64,000 bases of DNA from Haloplanus aerogenes. GTDB taxonomy: Archaea > Halobacteriota > Halobacteria > Halobacteriales > Haloferacaceae. The translations under genes and the position numbers were made by a program. The notes below the pieces were generated by a model. That model saw nothing but the letters and a program-made list of their open reading frames with translations. It did no database searches and was not told the origin of the DNA. The DNA lies in assembly GCF_003856835.1 (NCBI RefSeq), contig NZ_CP034145.1, forward strand, positions 682,001-746,000. Reading direction: 5' to 3'. Positions 24,205 through 32,771 of this stretch are shown one piece after another; the stretch's first letter is position 1; each line of letters starts with the position of its first letter.

Positions 24205-24819
24205 GTGACCGTGAACACGCTCCCGGCGGTCGAGGACTGCCTCGACCTCTACCTGCGGATTCACGACCACTTCGGCACCGAGACGTTCACGCGGGAGCGC
24301 CTCGCGGAGGTCGTCGATCACGACGACGACCGCCCACTCAGGCGTCTCCTCGAGTTGCTCGTCGCGTACGGACTGCTCGACCGCCGCGGAGAGCGCTACT
24401 CGGTGCAGTGTGCGCCGGACGACGGCATCGACCGCTGGCGGGCAGTGGCGGTGGCACGTGCCGAGCGCCTCCACCGACTCGTCGCTCGGCGGGAATCGGT
24501 CACCGACGCCGCGACCCGCGACGACTCGCTGGCCCACGACGGCGAGACGTTCGCGAGTGTCTACGTCGACGACACCGACGACGTCGACGCCGTCGAGACG
24601 GCCCTCGTCGACGCCCTGACCGCACACCCGGCGTGCGACGGCGTGGTGTTGCGGGCCGCCGGCGACCTCGCGGCGACGGTCCAGCGCGTCGCGGACCGAC
24701 TGTCTGCCCACGGTGTCGAACGCCGACCGTGGCGCTTCGAGAAGACGGCGACCGAACTGGTCGGGGCGGAGAAGGACCACCTCGAGTTCCGTCTCTACCT
24801 TCGACGACGCAGCGGTTAG
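24205..24819 (+). CDS. Winged-helix-like hypothetical protein
   Basis: 204 residues from GTG 24205, 28 bases after amiS. The first about 65 residues ('LYLRIHDHFGTETFTRERLAEVV', 'LRRLLELLVAYGLLDRRGERYSV') look like a winged helix-turn-helix. The C-terminal half is a mixed alpha/beta region of unknown type ('VETALVDALTAHPACDGVVL'). Likely co-transcribed with amiS and a candidate regulator of the amide genes, by position only. Confidence 0.55.
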   Translation: MTVNTLPAVEDCLDLYLRIHDHFGTETFTRERLAEVVDHDDDRPLRRLLELLVAYGLLDRRGERYSVQCAPDDGIDRWRAVAVARAERLHRLVARRESVTDAATRDDSLAHDGETFASVYVDDTDDVDAVETALVDALTAHPACDGVVLRAAGDLAATVQRVADRLSAHGVERRPWRFEKTATELVGAEKDHLEFRLYLRRRSG

Positions 24820-25076
24820 CTGTCGTCCGTGTCGACCGTCCCCACCCACCAGACCGCCTCGTGGACGCGCCACCCGCCGCTCTGGAGGTTCTGTGAAATC
24901 GTGTGCTCGTTGCCCTCCTCGTCGACGACCCTGACCGCGTAGCGCTCCGTCCCCACGACTTCGAACGTCCGGTCACGGTCGTTGAGACGGAGTTCGTCGC
25001 CCACCTCTACGCTATCGAGGCGCGTCGTCAGGGCGTTCGGGGAAAGCGCCGAGCGACCGCTATCGTCCGAGTCCAT
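24816..25076 (-). CDS. Small hypothetical protein
   Basis: 86 residues, acidic, soluble, predicted beta-rich ('VGDELRLNDRDRTFEVVGTERYAVRVVDEEG', then 'HTISQNLQSGGWRVHEAVWWVG'). No motif I recognise. It overlaps the 3' end of the winged-helix gene tail to tail by 4 bases. ATG 25076 was chosen as the first start after the AT-poor region. Confidence 0.6.
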   Translation of the reverse strand: MDSDDSGRSALSPNALTTRLDSVEVGDELRLNDRDRTFEVVGTERYAVRVVDEEGNEHTISQNLQSGGWRVHEAVWWVGTVDTDDS

Positions 25077-25139
25077 GCCACTCCGAACTTCGACGCGGCG
25101 CCGCATATGCCTTTGCGCTGGTGTCTCCGCCGAGCGTGC

Positions 25140-25229
25140 GGCGTGCATCTCAAAAATGTCAGAATTAAATGAATATTTTTAAACATTAGTCAACTAACTA
25201 TTTCGTTGGGCGGTTCGCCCAGGACTCCT
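25140..25229 (+). promoter_or_regulatory. Upstream region of the second formamidase gene
   Basis: Contains the AT-rich run 'gaatatttttaaac' (about 25170-25183), a TATA candidate 50 bases before ATG 25230, then 'tagtcaactaacta' and a small hairpin GGGCG-GTT-CGCCC (25208-25220). The predicted leader would be about 25 nucleotides and carry the hairpin, which is unusual among the mostly leaderless genes here. Confidence 0.4.
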
Positions 25230-26501
25230 ATGCCCGAAGTACACTTCGAAGTCGACACCACACGGCCCCCGGACGATCAACCCGGGGCGAATCCGTTCAA
25301 TCGGTGGCATCCCGAACTCGAACCCGTGGTTCACACCGAACCGGGGGGGACCGTTCGGCTCGAATGTCTCGATTGGACCGGTGGTCAGATCGTCGACAAC
25401 GACGACCCGAACGAGGTCCGCGACGTGGACCTCAACCAGGTGCATTACCTCAGCGGGCCGGTCGAAGTCGACGGGGCCGAACCCGGCGACCTCCTCAAGG
25501 TGACGCTCCTCGACATCGGCGTGCTGAACGAGCGCTCCGAGTTCGGTTTCACCGGAATCTTCTCCCAGCAGAACGGGGGTGGGTTCCTGACCGATCACTT
25601 CCCCGACGCGGCCAAGGCCATCTGGGACCTCGACGGCACGTACGTCTCGTCCCGCCACGTCCCGGACGTCCACTACGAGGGGAAGATCCACCCCGGCTTG
25701 CTCGGTACTGCACCCTCACAGGAACTGCTCGACGAATGGGTCGACCGCGAGGCGACACTGATCGACCAACACGACGACGACCCCGAATCGATTCCGAACC
25801 ACCCCACCGGCGAATCCCAGCCGCCCGTGGCGAGTCCCCCCACGCCCGACGGGGCGCAGGCCGGCGAGGCCGAGGGCGACGTTGCCGACCGGATCGAACA
25901 GGAAGGCGCCCGAACCGTGCCGCCCCGAGAACACGGCGGCAACACCGACATCAAGGACCTCTCGCTCGGCTCGACGATCTACTTCCCGGTGTTCGTCGAG
26001 GGGGCGAAGTTCGGCATCGGCGACATCCACGCCTCGCAGGGCGACGGCGAGATCACGTTCTGCGGCGCCATCGAGATGGCCGGCTACGTCGACCTCAAAT
26101 TCGAACTCGTGAAAGACGGGATGTCGAAACACGGCATCAGCCATCCCATCTTCGAGCCGGGGCACCGCGGCCCGAACTTCTCGGAGTACGTCGTCTTCGA
26201 GGGCTACTCCGTCACCGAAGACGGCGAACAGCGGTACATGGATCCACACGTCGCCTACCGACAGGCGTGTCTCGAAGCCATCGAGTACCTGAAGAAGTTC
26301 GGCTACACCGGCGAACAGGCGTTGATGATCCTCGGAACGGTTCCGATCGAGGGTCGACACAGCGGCGTCGTCGACATTCCGAACGCGTGTTCGACGCTCG
26401 CACTCCCGAAAGACGTCTTCGAGTTCGACATCAGCCCGGACGAACTCGGCGAGGCGGCGGATCGGGGACAGGTCCCCATCACCGACGACCCGCTCAGCTG
26501 A
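25230..26501 (+). CDS. Acetamidase/formamidase family amidohydrolase, second copy
   Basis: 423 residues with the same blocks as the enzyme at 22106-23365 ('RLECLDWTGGQIVDND', 'LSGPVEVDGAEPGD', 'GGGFLTDHFPDAAKAIWDL', 'GDIHASQGDGEITFCGAIEM', 'GYTGEQALMILG'). The central region differs, with a Glu/Asp-rich stretch ('GAQAGEAEGDVADRIEQEG'), so the two probably differ in amide preference. It reads in the same direction as amiS and the winged-helix gene but has its own promoter. Duplication with divergence is likely. Confidence 0.9.
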   Translation: MPEVHFEVDTTRPPDDQPGANPFNRWHPELEPVVHTEPGGTVRLECLDWTGGQIVDNDDPNEVRDVDLNQVHYLSGPVEVDGAEPGDLLKVTLLDIGVLNERSEFGFTGIFSQQNGGGFLTDHFPDAAKAIWDLDGTYVSSRHVPDVHYEGKIHPGLLGTAPSQELLDEWVDREATLIDQHDDDPESIPNHPTGESQPPVASPPTPDGAQAGEAEGDVADRIEQEGARTVPPREHGGNTDIKDLSLGSTIYFPVFVEGAKFGIGDIHASQGDGEITFCGAIEMAGYVDLKFELVKDGMSKHGISHPIFEPGHRGPNFSEYVVFEGYSVTEDGEQRYMDPHVAYRQACLEAIEYLKKFGYTGEQALMILGTVPIEGRHSGVVDIPNACSTLALPKDVFEFDISPDELGEAADRGQVPITDDPLS

Positions 26502-26519
26502 TACGTGGCCGCTCTTTTC

Positions 26520-26828
26520 TCACTCCTCTTCCGCTTCTGCGTCGACGACCCGACGGAGCGCCCCCGCGAGCGTCGTGAGCGAGTCCGTCTCCGACGCGTC
26601 CCGGTCGCCCGTCGCCACCTCGTGATACCGCGCGCCGCTCAGGAGCGCCAGCCGAATCGCGTCGTCCGTCGTGAACACGCGCTCGCCGGCCGCGTCGTTC
26701 AGTTCCTCCCGCACTTCTCGGAGACGATCGCGCGTCTCCATCGACATGGTGAGCGACACCTGAAACCGGTGGGGGATCTCCTCGTGAAACTCCCTGGCCG
26801 CCGTTTCGAGTTCGTCTGTTGACATCAT
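26520..26828 (-). CDS. Hypothetical haloarchaeal protein with possible RHH-like segment
   Basis: 102 residues; ATG codons at 26828 and 26825 are both possible. The middle ('QVSLTMSMETRDRLREVREELNDAAGERVFTTDDAIRLAL') has the strand-helix-helix feel of ribbon-helix-helix proteins. The C-terminus is acidic. A TATA-like 'gtttactatcc' lies about 25 bases upstream. Function unknown. Confidence 0.6.
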   Translation of the reverse strand: MMSTDELETAAREFHEEIPHRFQVSLTMSMETRDRLREVREELNDAAGERVFTTDDAIRLALLSGARYHEVATGDRDASETDSLTTLAGALRRVVDAEAEEE

Positions 26829-26943
26829 ACGGGAGGAGGCGACATCGGATAGTAAACGTTGGGGGGTGGCGGCTGCCGTCGCCGGCCGAACGCAGTATTA
26901 AGTGGACCGCAACAGAGATTCACACGATTCGCCCCGAGGACAT

Positions 26944-27342
26944 ATGCAACGACGAGACTGGGTTTACGCCCTCGAAACCGGCCTGCTCATCGCCGTCGGC
27001 GGCGCCGCGGGTGCCAACCTCCGGTACGCCATCGGCACCGTCCTGCCGGGCCTCCAGGGGACGCTCGTCGCGAACGTGACGGGGAGTTTCCTCCTCGGCG
27101 TTCTCCTCTACGAGGCGCTCTACACGGACCTGTTGGCCGAGAAGACCCGCGTCGTCTTCGGGACGGGCTTTCTCTCCTCCTACACGACCTACAGCACCTT
27201 CGCCGTCGAGTCGACGACCGTCCCGCTCTGGCTGGGCTTTCTGAACGTCGTCGGCAGTTACGCGCTCGGTATCGTCGCCGTCCTCGCCGGTCGCCGACTC
27301 GTCGTCGCGTTCACCGAAACGGGAGGGTCGACCGATGGCTAA
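26944..27342 (+). CDS. crcB: CrcB/FluC fluoride channel subunit, first copy
   Basis: 132 residues, four membrane helices. Family motifs are 'GGAAGANLRYAIG', 'TLVANVTGSFLLG' (the Asn of the pore) and 'GTGFLSSYTTYSTFAVE' (the Thr/Ser/Phe track). Fluoride channels are dual-topology dimers; in many organisms two oppositely oriented copies are encoded together, as here. ATG 26944 was chosen over GTG 26902 because a TATA-like 'cagtattaag' overlaps the longer start. Next gene overlaps by 8 bases. Confidence 0.9.
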   Translation: MQRRDWVYALETGLLIAVGGAAGANLRYAIGTVLPGLQGTLVANVTGSFLLGVLLYEALYTDLLAEKTRVVFGTGFLSSYTTYSTFAVESTTVPLWLGFLNVVGSYALGIVAVLAGRRLVVAFTETGGSTDG

Positions 27343-27688
27343 CCCCGCCTATCTGGTCGCTGTCGGCGGGATCATCGGCGCCCTCCTCCGCCACCTCGTC
27401 AGCCTCGCCGTCGAGCGCGAGTCGTTCCCGACGGGGACGCTGACCGTGAACGTCCTCGGGAGTTTCGTCCTCGGGCTCCTGACGGCGCTCGATCCGGGGA
27501 CGGACCTGCTGTTGCTCGTCGGCACCGGCGCCTGCGGGGCGTTTACCACCTTCTCCTCGTTCTCGTTCAACGTCGTGCGTCTCTGGGAAGGCGGGGACCC
27601 CGTGAAGGCCGCCGCCTACGCCGTCGCGAACATCGTCGGAGCGCTCGCCGCCATCGGCCTCGCGCGCGTCGTCGCGTCCCTGCTCTAA
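27335..27688 (+). CDS. crcB: CrcB/FluC fluoride channel subunit, second copy
   Basis: 117 residues, four helices. Motifs are 'VGGIIGALLRHLVS', 'TLTVNVLGSFVLG' and 'GTGACGAFTTFSSFSFN'. It is shorter and without the hydrophilic N-terminus of the first copy. With that copy it should form a heterodimeric channel that exports cytoplasmic fluoride. Translation is coupled by the 8-base overlap. Confidence 0.9.
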   Translation: MANPAYLVAVGGIIGALLRHLVSLAVERESFPTGTLTVNVLGSFVLGLLTALDPGTDLLLLVGTGACGAFTTFSSFSFNVVRLWEGGDPVKAAAYAVANIVGALAAIGLARVVASLL

Positions 27689-28320
27689 ACGAGCGCGGCG
27701 ATCATCGCGGAGACCTGATCCGCCTCGTCCTGATTGATCGTATGTCCCATACCCGGGTAGAGTCGCTTCGTCACGTCGGCATGCAAGCGCTCGAACACGT
27801 CGGCCGACTCGTGGACGCGCTCCTCGGGGATGTGTGGGTCCACGTCGCTACACCCGAAGAAGACGGGCGTCCCCTCCAGGTCGCCGGTGTAGTCGTCGGG
27901 GTCGATGGTCTCGCCGATGAGGCCGCCGGACAGTGCCGCGAGGCCGCCGTAGCGGTCGGGGTTGCGGGCGACGAACTCGCTCGCGAGACACGCGCCCTGC
28001 GAGAACCCGAGGAGCACGACGCGCTCGGTCGGGATGTTGGCATCGTTGGCGTCGCCGATGGCGTCCGCGATGGCCTGCAGGCCGGAGGTTCGACCGGGTT
28101 CGTTCGTCTCGACGGGCGCCGTGAACGGGTTGGGGTACCACGTGTTCCGCTGTGCCTGCGGCGCGAGGTAGGCGACGCCCTCGTGGTGGAACTGCTGGGC
28201 CATCTGGACGATGCTCCGCGCCGTCGCCCCGCGACCGTGGACGAGGACGACGGCCGCATCCGCCTCGTCGAGGGGCGTCCCGGCCGTTACGAGCGGCTGG
28301 TTCTGGTGGGGACCGTCCAT
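27685..28320 (-). CDS. Phospholipase/carboxylesterase-family hydrolase, MhqD-like
   Basis: 211 residues, alpha/beta hydrolase. Catalytic Ser is in 'LLGFSQGACLASEF', Asp in 'FGCSDVDPHIP' and His in 'YPGMGHTINQDE'. The neighbour is a ring-cleaving dioxygenase of the MhqO type. In Bacillus subtilis mhqD and mhqO belong to one regulon for quinone and electrophile resistance, so a similar role is inferred. Its ATG overlaps the dioxygenase stop as TGATG, so the two are one transcript. Confidence 0.85.
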   Translation of the reverse strand: MDGPHQNQPLVTAGTPLDEADAAVVLVHGRGATARSIVQMAQQFHHEGVAYLAPQAQRNTWYPNPFTAPVETNEPGRTSGLQAIADAIGDANDANIPTERVVLLGFSQGACLASEFVARNPDRYGGLAALSGGLIGETIDPDDYTGDLEGTPVFFGCSDVDPHIPEERVHESADVFERLHADVTKRLYPGMGHTINQDEADQVSAMIAALV

Positions 28321-29261
28321 CAATTCGTCTCCATCGTGCCGCCGTCGAGCGGTGGTAGCTGTCCCTCGATCATCTCGCGGTCCTCCGCCAGCCACGGCGG
28401 CAACTGGAGACTCGATCCGAGTTCCTCGACCGACTCGTCGCGGGTGAAGCCCGGCCCGTCGGTCGCGATCTCGAACAGGATGCCGCCGGGGTCGCGGGTG
28501 TAGACGGACTGGAAGTACTGGCGGTCCTTCTGTGGCGTGACGTTCAGTCCCGCGTCGACGAGCGCCTCGCGCCATGCCATCTGCGTCGCCTCGTCGGGCG
28601 CGCGGATGGCGACGTGGTGGACGGTGCCGACGCCCTCCCGTCCCCGTTCCGCGTCCGGACGGTCGAGCACGTCGACGACGGCGGCCCGGTCGCTCGCCGC
28701 GCGGTAGCGGGTGCGCTCGCCCGCCGCGTCGACCCGCTCGTACCCCAGCAGTTCGAGTATCTCACCCGTCCGTTCCGGGTCGAGCGAGTCGAGCGTGACG
28801 CCGTGGAAGCCTCGAACCCCGTGTTCGGCGGGCACCGGCCCGCCGCGCCACGGCTCGACGTCGCTCTCGCCCGTGACCAGTTCGAGCGGCTGGCCGTCGT
28901 GATCCGTGAACGGGACGACCGTCTCGCCGAAGCGCTCGACCGGGTCTCCGCGGTCGACACCCGCCGAATCGAGGCGGTCGAGCCAGTAGTCGACCGACTC
29001 CGGCGGGACGACGAAGGCCGCCGCGCTCGGCTGGCCCCGGCCGACCCGTCCCGGTGTCCCGTTCCCGAACGGGAAGAACGTCAGGGCCGTTCCCGGCGTC
29101 CCCACCTCGTCGCCGTAGTAGAGGTGGTATGTGAACTTGTCGTCGAAGTTGACCGTTCGCTTCACGAGCCGCAGGCCCAGAACGTCGGTGTAGAAGTCGA
29201 CGTTTCGCTGGGGGTCGCTCGCGATGGACGTTACGTGGTGGATTCCGGCGGTTGCGTGCAT
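28320..29261 (-). CDS. Ring-cleaving dioxygenase of the glyoxalase/VOC superfamily, MhqO-like
   Basis: 313 residues with two VOC modules: 'MHATAGIHHVTSIASDPQRNVDFYTDVLGLRLVKRTVNFDD' type start, 'SVDYWLDRLDSAGVD', and the second module from 'HGVRGFHGVTLDS' through 'GTVHHVAIRAPDEATQMAWREAL' to 'SVYTRDPGGILFEIATDGPGF'. His in 'IHHV', His in 'VHHVAI' and Glu in 'LFEIATD' are the probable iron ligands. Homologues cleave hydroquinones and catechol-like rings and protect against quinones. First gene of the operon with the MhqD-like hydrolase; a GGGTGCC inverted repeat lies in its leader. Confidence 0.85.
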   Translation of the reverse strand: MHATAGIHHVTSIASDPQRNVDFYTDVLGLRLVKRTVNFDDKFTYHLYYGDEVGTPGTALTFFPFGNGTPGRVGRGQPSAAAFVVPPESVDYWLDRLDSAGVDRGDPVERFGETVVPFTDHDGQPLELVTGESDVEPWRGGPVPAEHGVRGFHGVTLDSLDPERTGEILELLGYERVDAAGERTRYRAASDRAAVVDVLDRPDAERGREGVGTVHHVAIRAPDEATQMAWREALVDAGLNVTPQKDRQYFQSVYTRDPGGILFEIATDGPGFTRDESVEELGSSLQLPPWLAEDREMIEGQLPPLDGGTMETN

Positions 29262-29312
29262 GGTGTGTCGGTCGTCAGCGTCGACGGCGACGCGAAAGCC
29301 GCGTCGCCGTTG

Positions 29313-29341
29313 GGGTGCCTCCGCCCCGAAGTAGGGCACCC
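29313..29341. promoter_or_regulatory. Inverted repeat in the leader of the MhqO-like gene
   Basis: GGGTGCC (29313-29319) and GGCACCC (29335-29341) are perfect 7-base arms 15 bases apart, lying between a TATA-like 'ggtatatttcc' (about 29344-29354, minus strand) and the start at 29261. It would sit just at or downstream of the transcription start, a usual place for a repressor operator. Confidence 0.45.
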
Positions 29342-29419
29342 ACGGAAATATACCTTCCCTGACAGTAGTGATATCTGGTTGCATCGGTGTTACCGGCTCG
29401 GCGCAGTCGCTCCCGCCGG

Positions 29420-31057
29420 TCAGATCCCGAACGTCCGTTCGAACTCCGTGACCGCTTCGTCGGTGCCGGCGACGACCACCTCGTCGCCCGCCTCGAACGT
29501 GAACCGTCCGGGTTCGAAGTCGGTGATCGTCTCTCCCTCGCGGACCACCGCGACGACGGTCCCGCCGGTTCGCGTCCGCACCGCCTCGTCGACGAGCGTA
29601 CTCCCCACCAGATCTCCGGCGGGGAGGCGCACGACGTTCACCTGCTTGTCGTACGCCAGTACCTCCTCGTCCTCGAAGACGGTCGAGGCGAGCATCCGGC
29701 CGCTGACCGTCGCCAGCGACTGCACGTAGTCGCCGCCCGCGCGGTACAGTTTCTGCACGTCGTCTTCCTCGTTCGCCCGGACGACGATGTAGAGATCCGG
29801 GTTCAACTCCCGGGCGATGAGCGTCGCGAAGATGGCCGTCGTGTCGTCGGCGACGGTGAGGATGAGCGCCGACGCGTCCGCGATGCCCACCGATTCGAGT
29901 ACGTCCGGGTCGCGCGCGTCGCCAACCACGTCGACCCGGTCGTCGTCCTCGACGTCGAGGACCGTCAGTTCGGCACCGGATCCGGAGAGGGCGTCCGCGG
30001 CGGCGCGCCCCGAGTCGCCGTAGCCCGCGACGACGATGCGCTGGGGGGCGAACCGCCGGACCGTCGAGGCGGTTGCCTCCTGTAACGCCTCGACCTGTGC
30101 CGACTCGCCAGCGACGAGCAACCGCGTCCGTGCGGCCAGTTCGTCGCCCATCTCGACCGGCGTCCGGAAGTCGCCGTCGAACCACGCGCCGATCACGTTC
30201 ACGCCGAAGCGGTCACGCAGGCGCGCCTCCCGGAACGTCCGCCCGTGGAGGTCGCTGTTCGCCGCGACCGTTACCTCGACGAGTTCGAAGTCGTCGCCGA
30301 CGGTCACCCCCTCGGCCACGTCCGTCGTGACCGTCGTCGGCACCTGCCTCGCCAGACTCGATCCCAACAACTGCCGGGGCGAGAGAACCTCGTCCGCCCC
30401 CGCCGCCCGGTGGTACCGCGCGAGTGCCGCTTCCTCGACGAGTGTGATCACGCGAACGTTCGGCCGGGCGTCCCGGGCCGAGAGGACGATGCTCGCGTTC
30501 GTGTCGTCCGCGGCGTCGGCGACGACGACGCGCGCCGACCCGATGCCCGCCGCCTGCAGGTCGTCGGTCGACTCCGGGTCGCCGTGGACGACGCGATACC
30601 CCGCCTCGTGGAGTTCGCCCGCCCGCTCTTCGTCCGCCTCGACGAGGACGTACGGCTGATCGCGGGCGTCGAGTTCCGTGATGAAGGCGTCCGTCCGCGG
30701 CGTGTGCTCGCAGATGATCACGTGATCCTGCATCCCCAAGACGGAGGCGGGCGCACTCGGCGTGAGCGCCCCCCGGAGCCACGGCACCGCGAACACGTCG
30801 ACGGCAGTGAGGATGAGGCCGATGCCGGTGAGTTGCATCGTGATCGCCAGCAGATTCATCTGGGGCGACCGCCACGGCGCGTCCTCGCCGTACCCGGTCG
30901 TGGTGAAACTCTGCACGACGACTTCGAGCGAGCGATACAGGGGCTGGGGACGCCCCTCCCAGATGGCCATCCCGGTGTTGTAGACGAGCGTGAACAGCAC
31001 CGTCGTCGCGACGACCAGCGCGAGATAGTAGACGGTCCGACGGCTTCGGAGCGACAT
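29420..31057 (-). CDS. Potassium channel with two RCK (TrkA-N/TrkA-C) modules
   Basis: 545 residues. Two membrane helices frame a selectivity filter ('SFTTTGYGED', about 53-62). Then come an RCK module (from 'HVIICEHTPRTDAF' with TrkA-C at 'DDFELVEVTVAANSDLHGRTF') and a second one ('IVVAGYGDSGRAAADAL' with TrkA-C at 'VVRLPAGDLVGSTLVDEAV'). Such channels are gated by ligands such as calcium or nucleotides bound to the RCK ring. A TATA-like 'gatataac' about 30 bases upstream supports ATG 31057. Transcribed alone. Confidence 0.9.
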   Translation of the reverse strand: MSLRSRRTVYYLALVVATTVLFTLVYNTGMAIWEGRPQPLYRSLEVVVQSFTTTGYGEDAPWRSPQMNLLAITMQLTGIGLILTAVDVFAVPWLRGALTPSAPASVLGMQDHVIICEHTPRTDAFITELDARDQPYVLVEADEERAGELHEAGYRVVHGDPESTDDLQAAGIGSARVVVADAADDTNASIVLSARDARPNVRVITLVEEAALARYHRAAGADEVLSPRQLLGSSLARQVPTTVTTDVAEGVTVGDDFELVEVTVAANSDLHGRTFREARLRDRFGVNVIGAWFDGDFRTPVEMGDELAARTRLLVAGESAQVEALQEATASTVRRFAPQRIVVAGYGDSGRAAADALSGSGAELTVLDVEDDDRVDVVGDARDPDVLESVGIADASALILTVADDTTAIFATLIARELNPDLYIVVRANEEDDVQKLYRAGGDYVQSLATVSGRMLASTVFEDEEVLAYDKQVNVVRLPAGDLVGSTLVDEAVRTRTGGTVVAVVREGETITDFEPGRFTFEAGDEVVVAGTDEAVTEFERTFGI

Positions 31058-31153
31058 GACCGGCACGTTCTCCCCCGCGGTAGTTATATCGCCACGACTC
31101 CGTGCCGTCGCTCACGCCCACGGCCTTTTTGCACGCCGGTTCCCACCCCCACC

Positions 31154-31654
31154 ATGCTCCGGCGCCTCCGCGAGAACGGTCCCGCCGTCCTCGTCCCCCT
31201 CGCGTGGACGTTCGTCACCGCCGCGCATCTCGATTTCGTCGCCCAACGGACGCTCCTGATCGCCCACGTCGTGATGGCGACGCTCCTCCTCGCGTTCGCG
31301 GCGCTCTCGTGGACCGACATGCGCTCCGGGGCGTTGCTCGTCTGGCGACGGGTCATCGTCCTCGGATTCTTCCTGACCGTCGCCGGCGCGTTCGGCCTCG
31401 TGCTGTCGTCGCCGTCGTTGCTAGGGCTCGCCGTCGTCGGCTGGATGGTCCTCCCCGCTGCGGGCCTCTGGGACACCGGCCGCCGTGGCGCTCGCCCCGC
31501 CCGCGCCTACCGCGCCGGTGGGGCGCTGTCGGGTCTCGGCGCCGTCGCCTACGTTCTCGCCCCCGTCGTCGGCTCGGCGGCGACGCTCGTCGGCCTCTTG
31601 CTGGTTGGCGTCGGCCAGACGGCCGGCATCGTCGCCGCCGTCGTGGCAGACTGA
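31154..31654 (+). CDS. Hypothetical membrane protein
   Basis: 166 residues with about five hydrophobic helices ('AHVVMATLLLAFAALSW', 'VIVLGFFLTVAGAFGLV', 'LLGLAVVGWMVLPAAGL', 'AGGALSGLGAVAYVLAPVV', 'TLVGLLLVGVGQTAGIVAAV') and few charged residues between. No recognised domain. Tail to tail with the isocitrate/tartrate dehydrogenase-type gene, and back to back with the potassium channel. Confidence 0.7.
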   Translation: MLRRLRENGPAVLVPLAWTFVTAAHLDFVAQRTLLIAHVVMATLLLAFAALSWTDMRSGALLVWRRVIVLGFFLTVAGAFGLVLSSPSLLGLAVVGWMVLPAAGLWDTGRRGARPARAYRAGGALSGLGAVAYVLAPVVGSAATLVGLLLVGVGQTAGIVAAVVAD

Positions 31655-31658
31655 CCGC

Positions 31659-32717
31659 TCAGACCAGCCGGTCGTGCAGGTCGTCGGCCACCGCTTCGGT
31701 CGTCGCGCTCCCGCCGATGTCCGCCGTCCGCGGCGCGTCGGCGTCGGCCAACTGCGCCGCGACGCCGTCCCACAGCGCCTCGGCCACCGCGTCCTCCTCC
31801 AGATGCTCGAACATGAGCGACCCCGAGAGGACGGTGCCGAGCGGGTTGGCGATGCCCTCGCCCATGATGTCGAAGGCGCTCCCGTGGACGGGTTCGAACA
31901 TCGAGGGGTAGGTGCCGTCGGGGTTGATGTTCGTCGACGGCGCGAGGCCGAGACTGCCCATGATGCCGCCGCCGATGTCGGTGAGGATGTCGCCGAAGAG
32001 GTTGGAAGCGACGATGACGTCGTACTCGTCCGGGCGCCGAACCATGTCCATGCTCGCGGCGTCGACCAGCAAGCGTTCCACCTCCACGTCCGGGTAGTCC
32101 TCGCTCACCTCCTCGACCATCTCGTCCCAGAAGACCATGCTGTGTGCCTGCGCGTTCGACTTCGTGACGTTCGTCAGCCTCCCGCTTCGCTCGCTCGCCG
32201 CCTCGAACGCCGGGCGAAGGAGCTTCTCGGTGCCCTCCCGGGTGAACACCGACGCCTGCACTGCCACCTCGTTGGCGAAGCCCCGGTGTTCGCGCCCGCC
32301 AACGTCCGCGTACTCGCCTTCCGTGTTCTGGCGGTAGACGACGAAGTCGATGTCACCGCCCTCGTAGCCGCGGAGGGGACTCTGGACCCCCTCGAACAGG
32401 TAGGCTGGGCGCTTGCAGACGTGCTGCTGGAACCCCTTCGTGATCGGGAGGCGGAGGCCGCGGAGGGTGACGTGGTCCGGTACGTCGGGGTGGCCAACGG
32501 CACCGAGGAGGATGGCGTCGAACGACTCCAGTTGGTCGAGGCCGTCGTCGGGCATGAGCGCCCCTTCGTCGAGATAGCGCTGGCTGCCCCAGTCGAACCA
32601 CGTCGTCTCCATCCCGACGCCGTGGGCGTCCGCCACGTCGATCAACAGCGGTTCGACCGCCTCGACGACTTCGTTCCCGATGCCGTCGCCCGGAATGACC
32701 GCGATGTCGTAGGTCAT
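31659..32717 (-). CDS. Tartrate/D-malate dehydrogenase-type enzyme (isocitrate/isopropylmalate family)
   Basis: 352 residues. Family landmarks are 'IAVIPGDGIGNEVV', 'LLGAVGHPDVPDH', 'VYRQNTEGEYADVGGR', 'TNVTKSNAQAHSM', 'VEVERLLVDAASMDMVRRPDEYDV', 'ASNLFGDILTDIGGGIMGSLGLAPS' and 'FEPVHGSAFDIMGEGIANP'. The 'SPLRGYEGGDIDFVVYRQN' substrate region points to the tartrate dehydrogenase/D-malate dehydrogenase branch rather than LeuB or Icd. It would oxidatively decarboxylate a 2-hydroxy diacid using NAD. No pathway neighbours. Confidence 0.85.
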   Translation of the reverse strand: MTYDIAVIPGDGIGNEVVEAVEPLLIDVADAHGVGMETTWFDWGSQRYLDEGALMPDDGLDQLESFDAILLGAVGHPDVPDHVTLRGLRLPITKGFQQHVCKRPAYLFEGVQSPLRGYEGGDIDFVVYRQNTEGEYADVGGREHRGFANEVAVQASVFTREGTEKLLRPAFEAASERSGRLTNVTKSNAQAHSMVFWDEMVEEVSEDYPDVEVERLLVDAASMDMVRRPDEYDVIVASNLFGDILTDIGGGIMGSLGLAPSTNINPDGTYPSMFEPVHGSAFDIMGEGIANPLGTVLSGSLMFEHLEEDAVAEALWDGVAAQLADADAPRTADIGGSATTEAVADDLHDRLV

Positions 32718-32771
32718 GGGGCGTGGTGTCGGAGGGCGGTGATAAAGGATACGGAGGCCGTCGCCGGCGAG

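Noticed and set aside
26829-26943. Possible fluoride riboswitch upstream of crcB
   Set aside because: I could not find the crcB motif (conserved GGNGAUGG and pseudoknot elements); only a TATA-like run is visible.
32190-32230. Palindrome-like GC repeats in the tartrate dehydrogenase gene
   Set aside because: No clean hairpin with matching arms, and the protein aligns with the family without extra residues.
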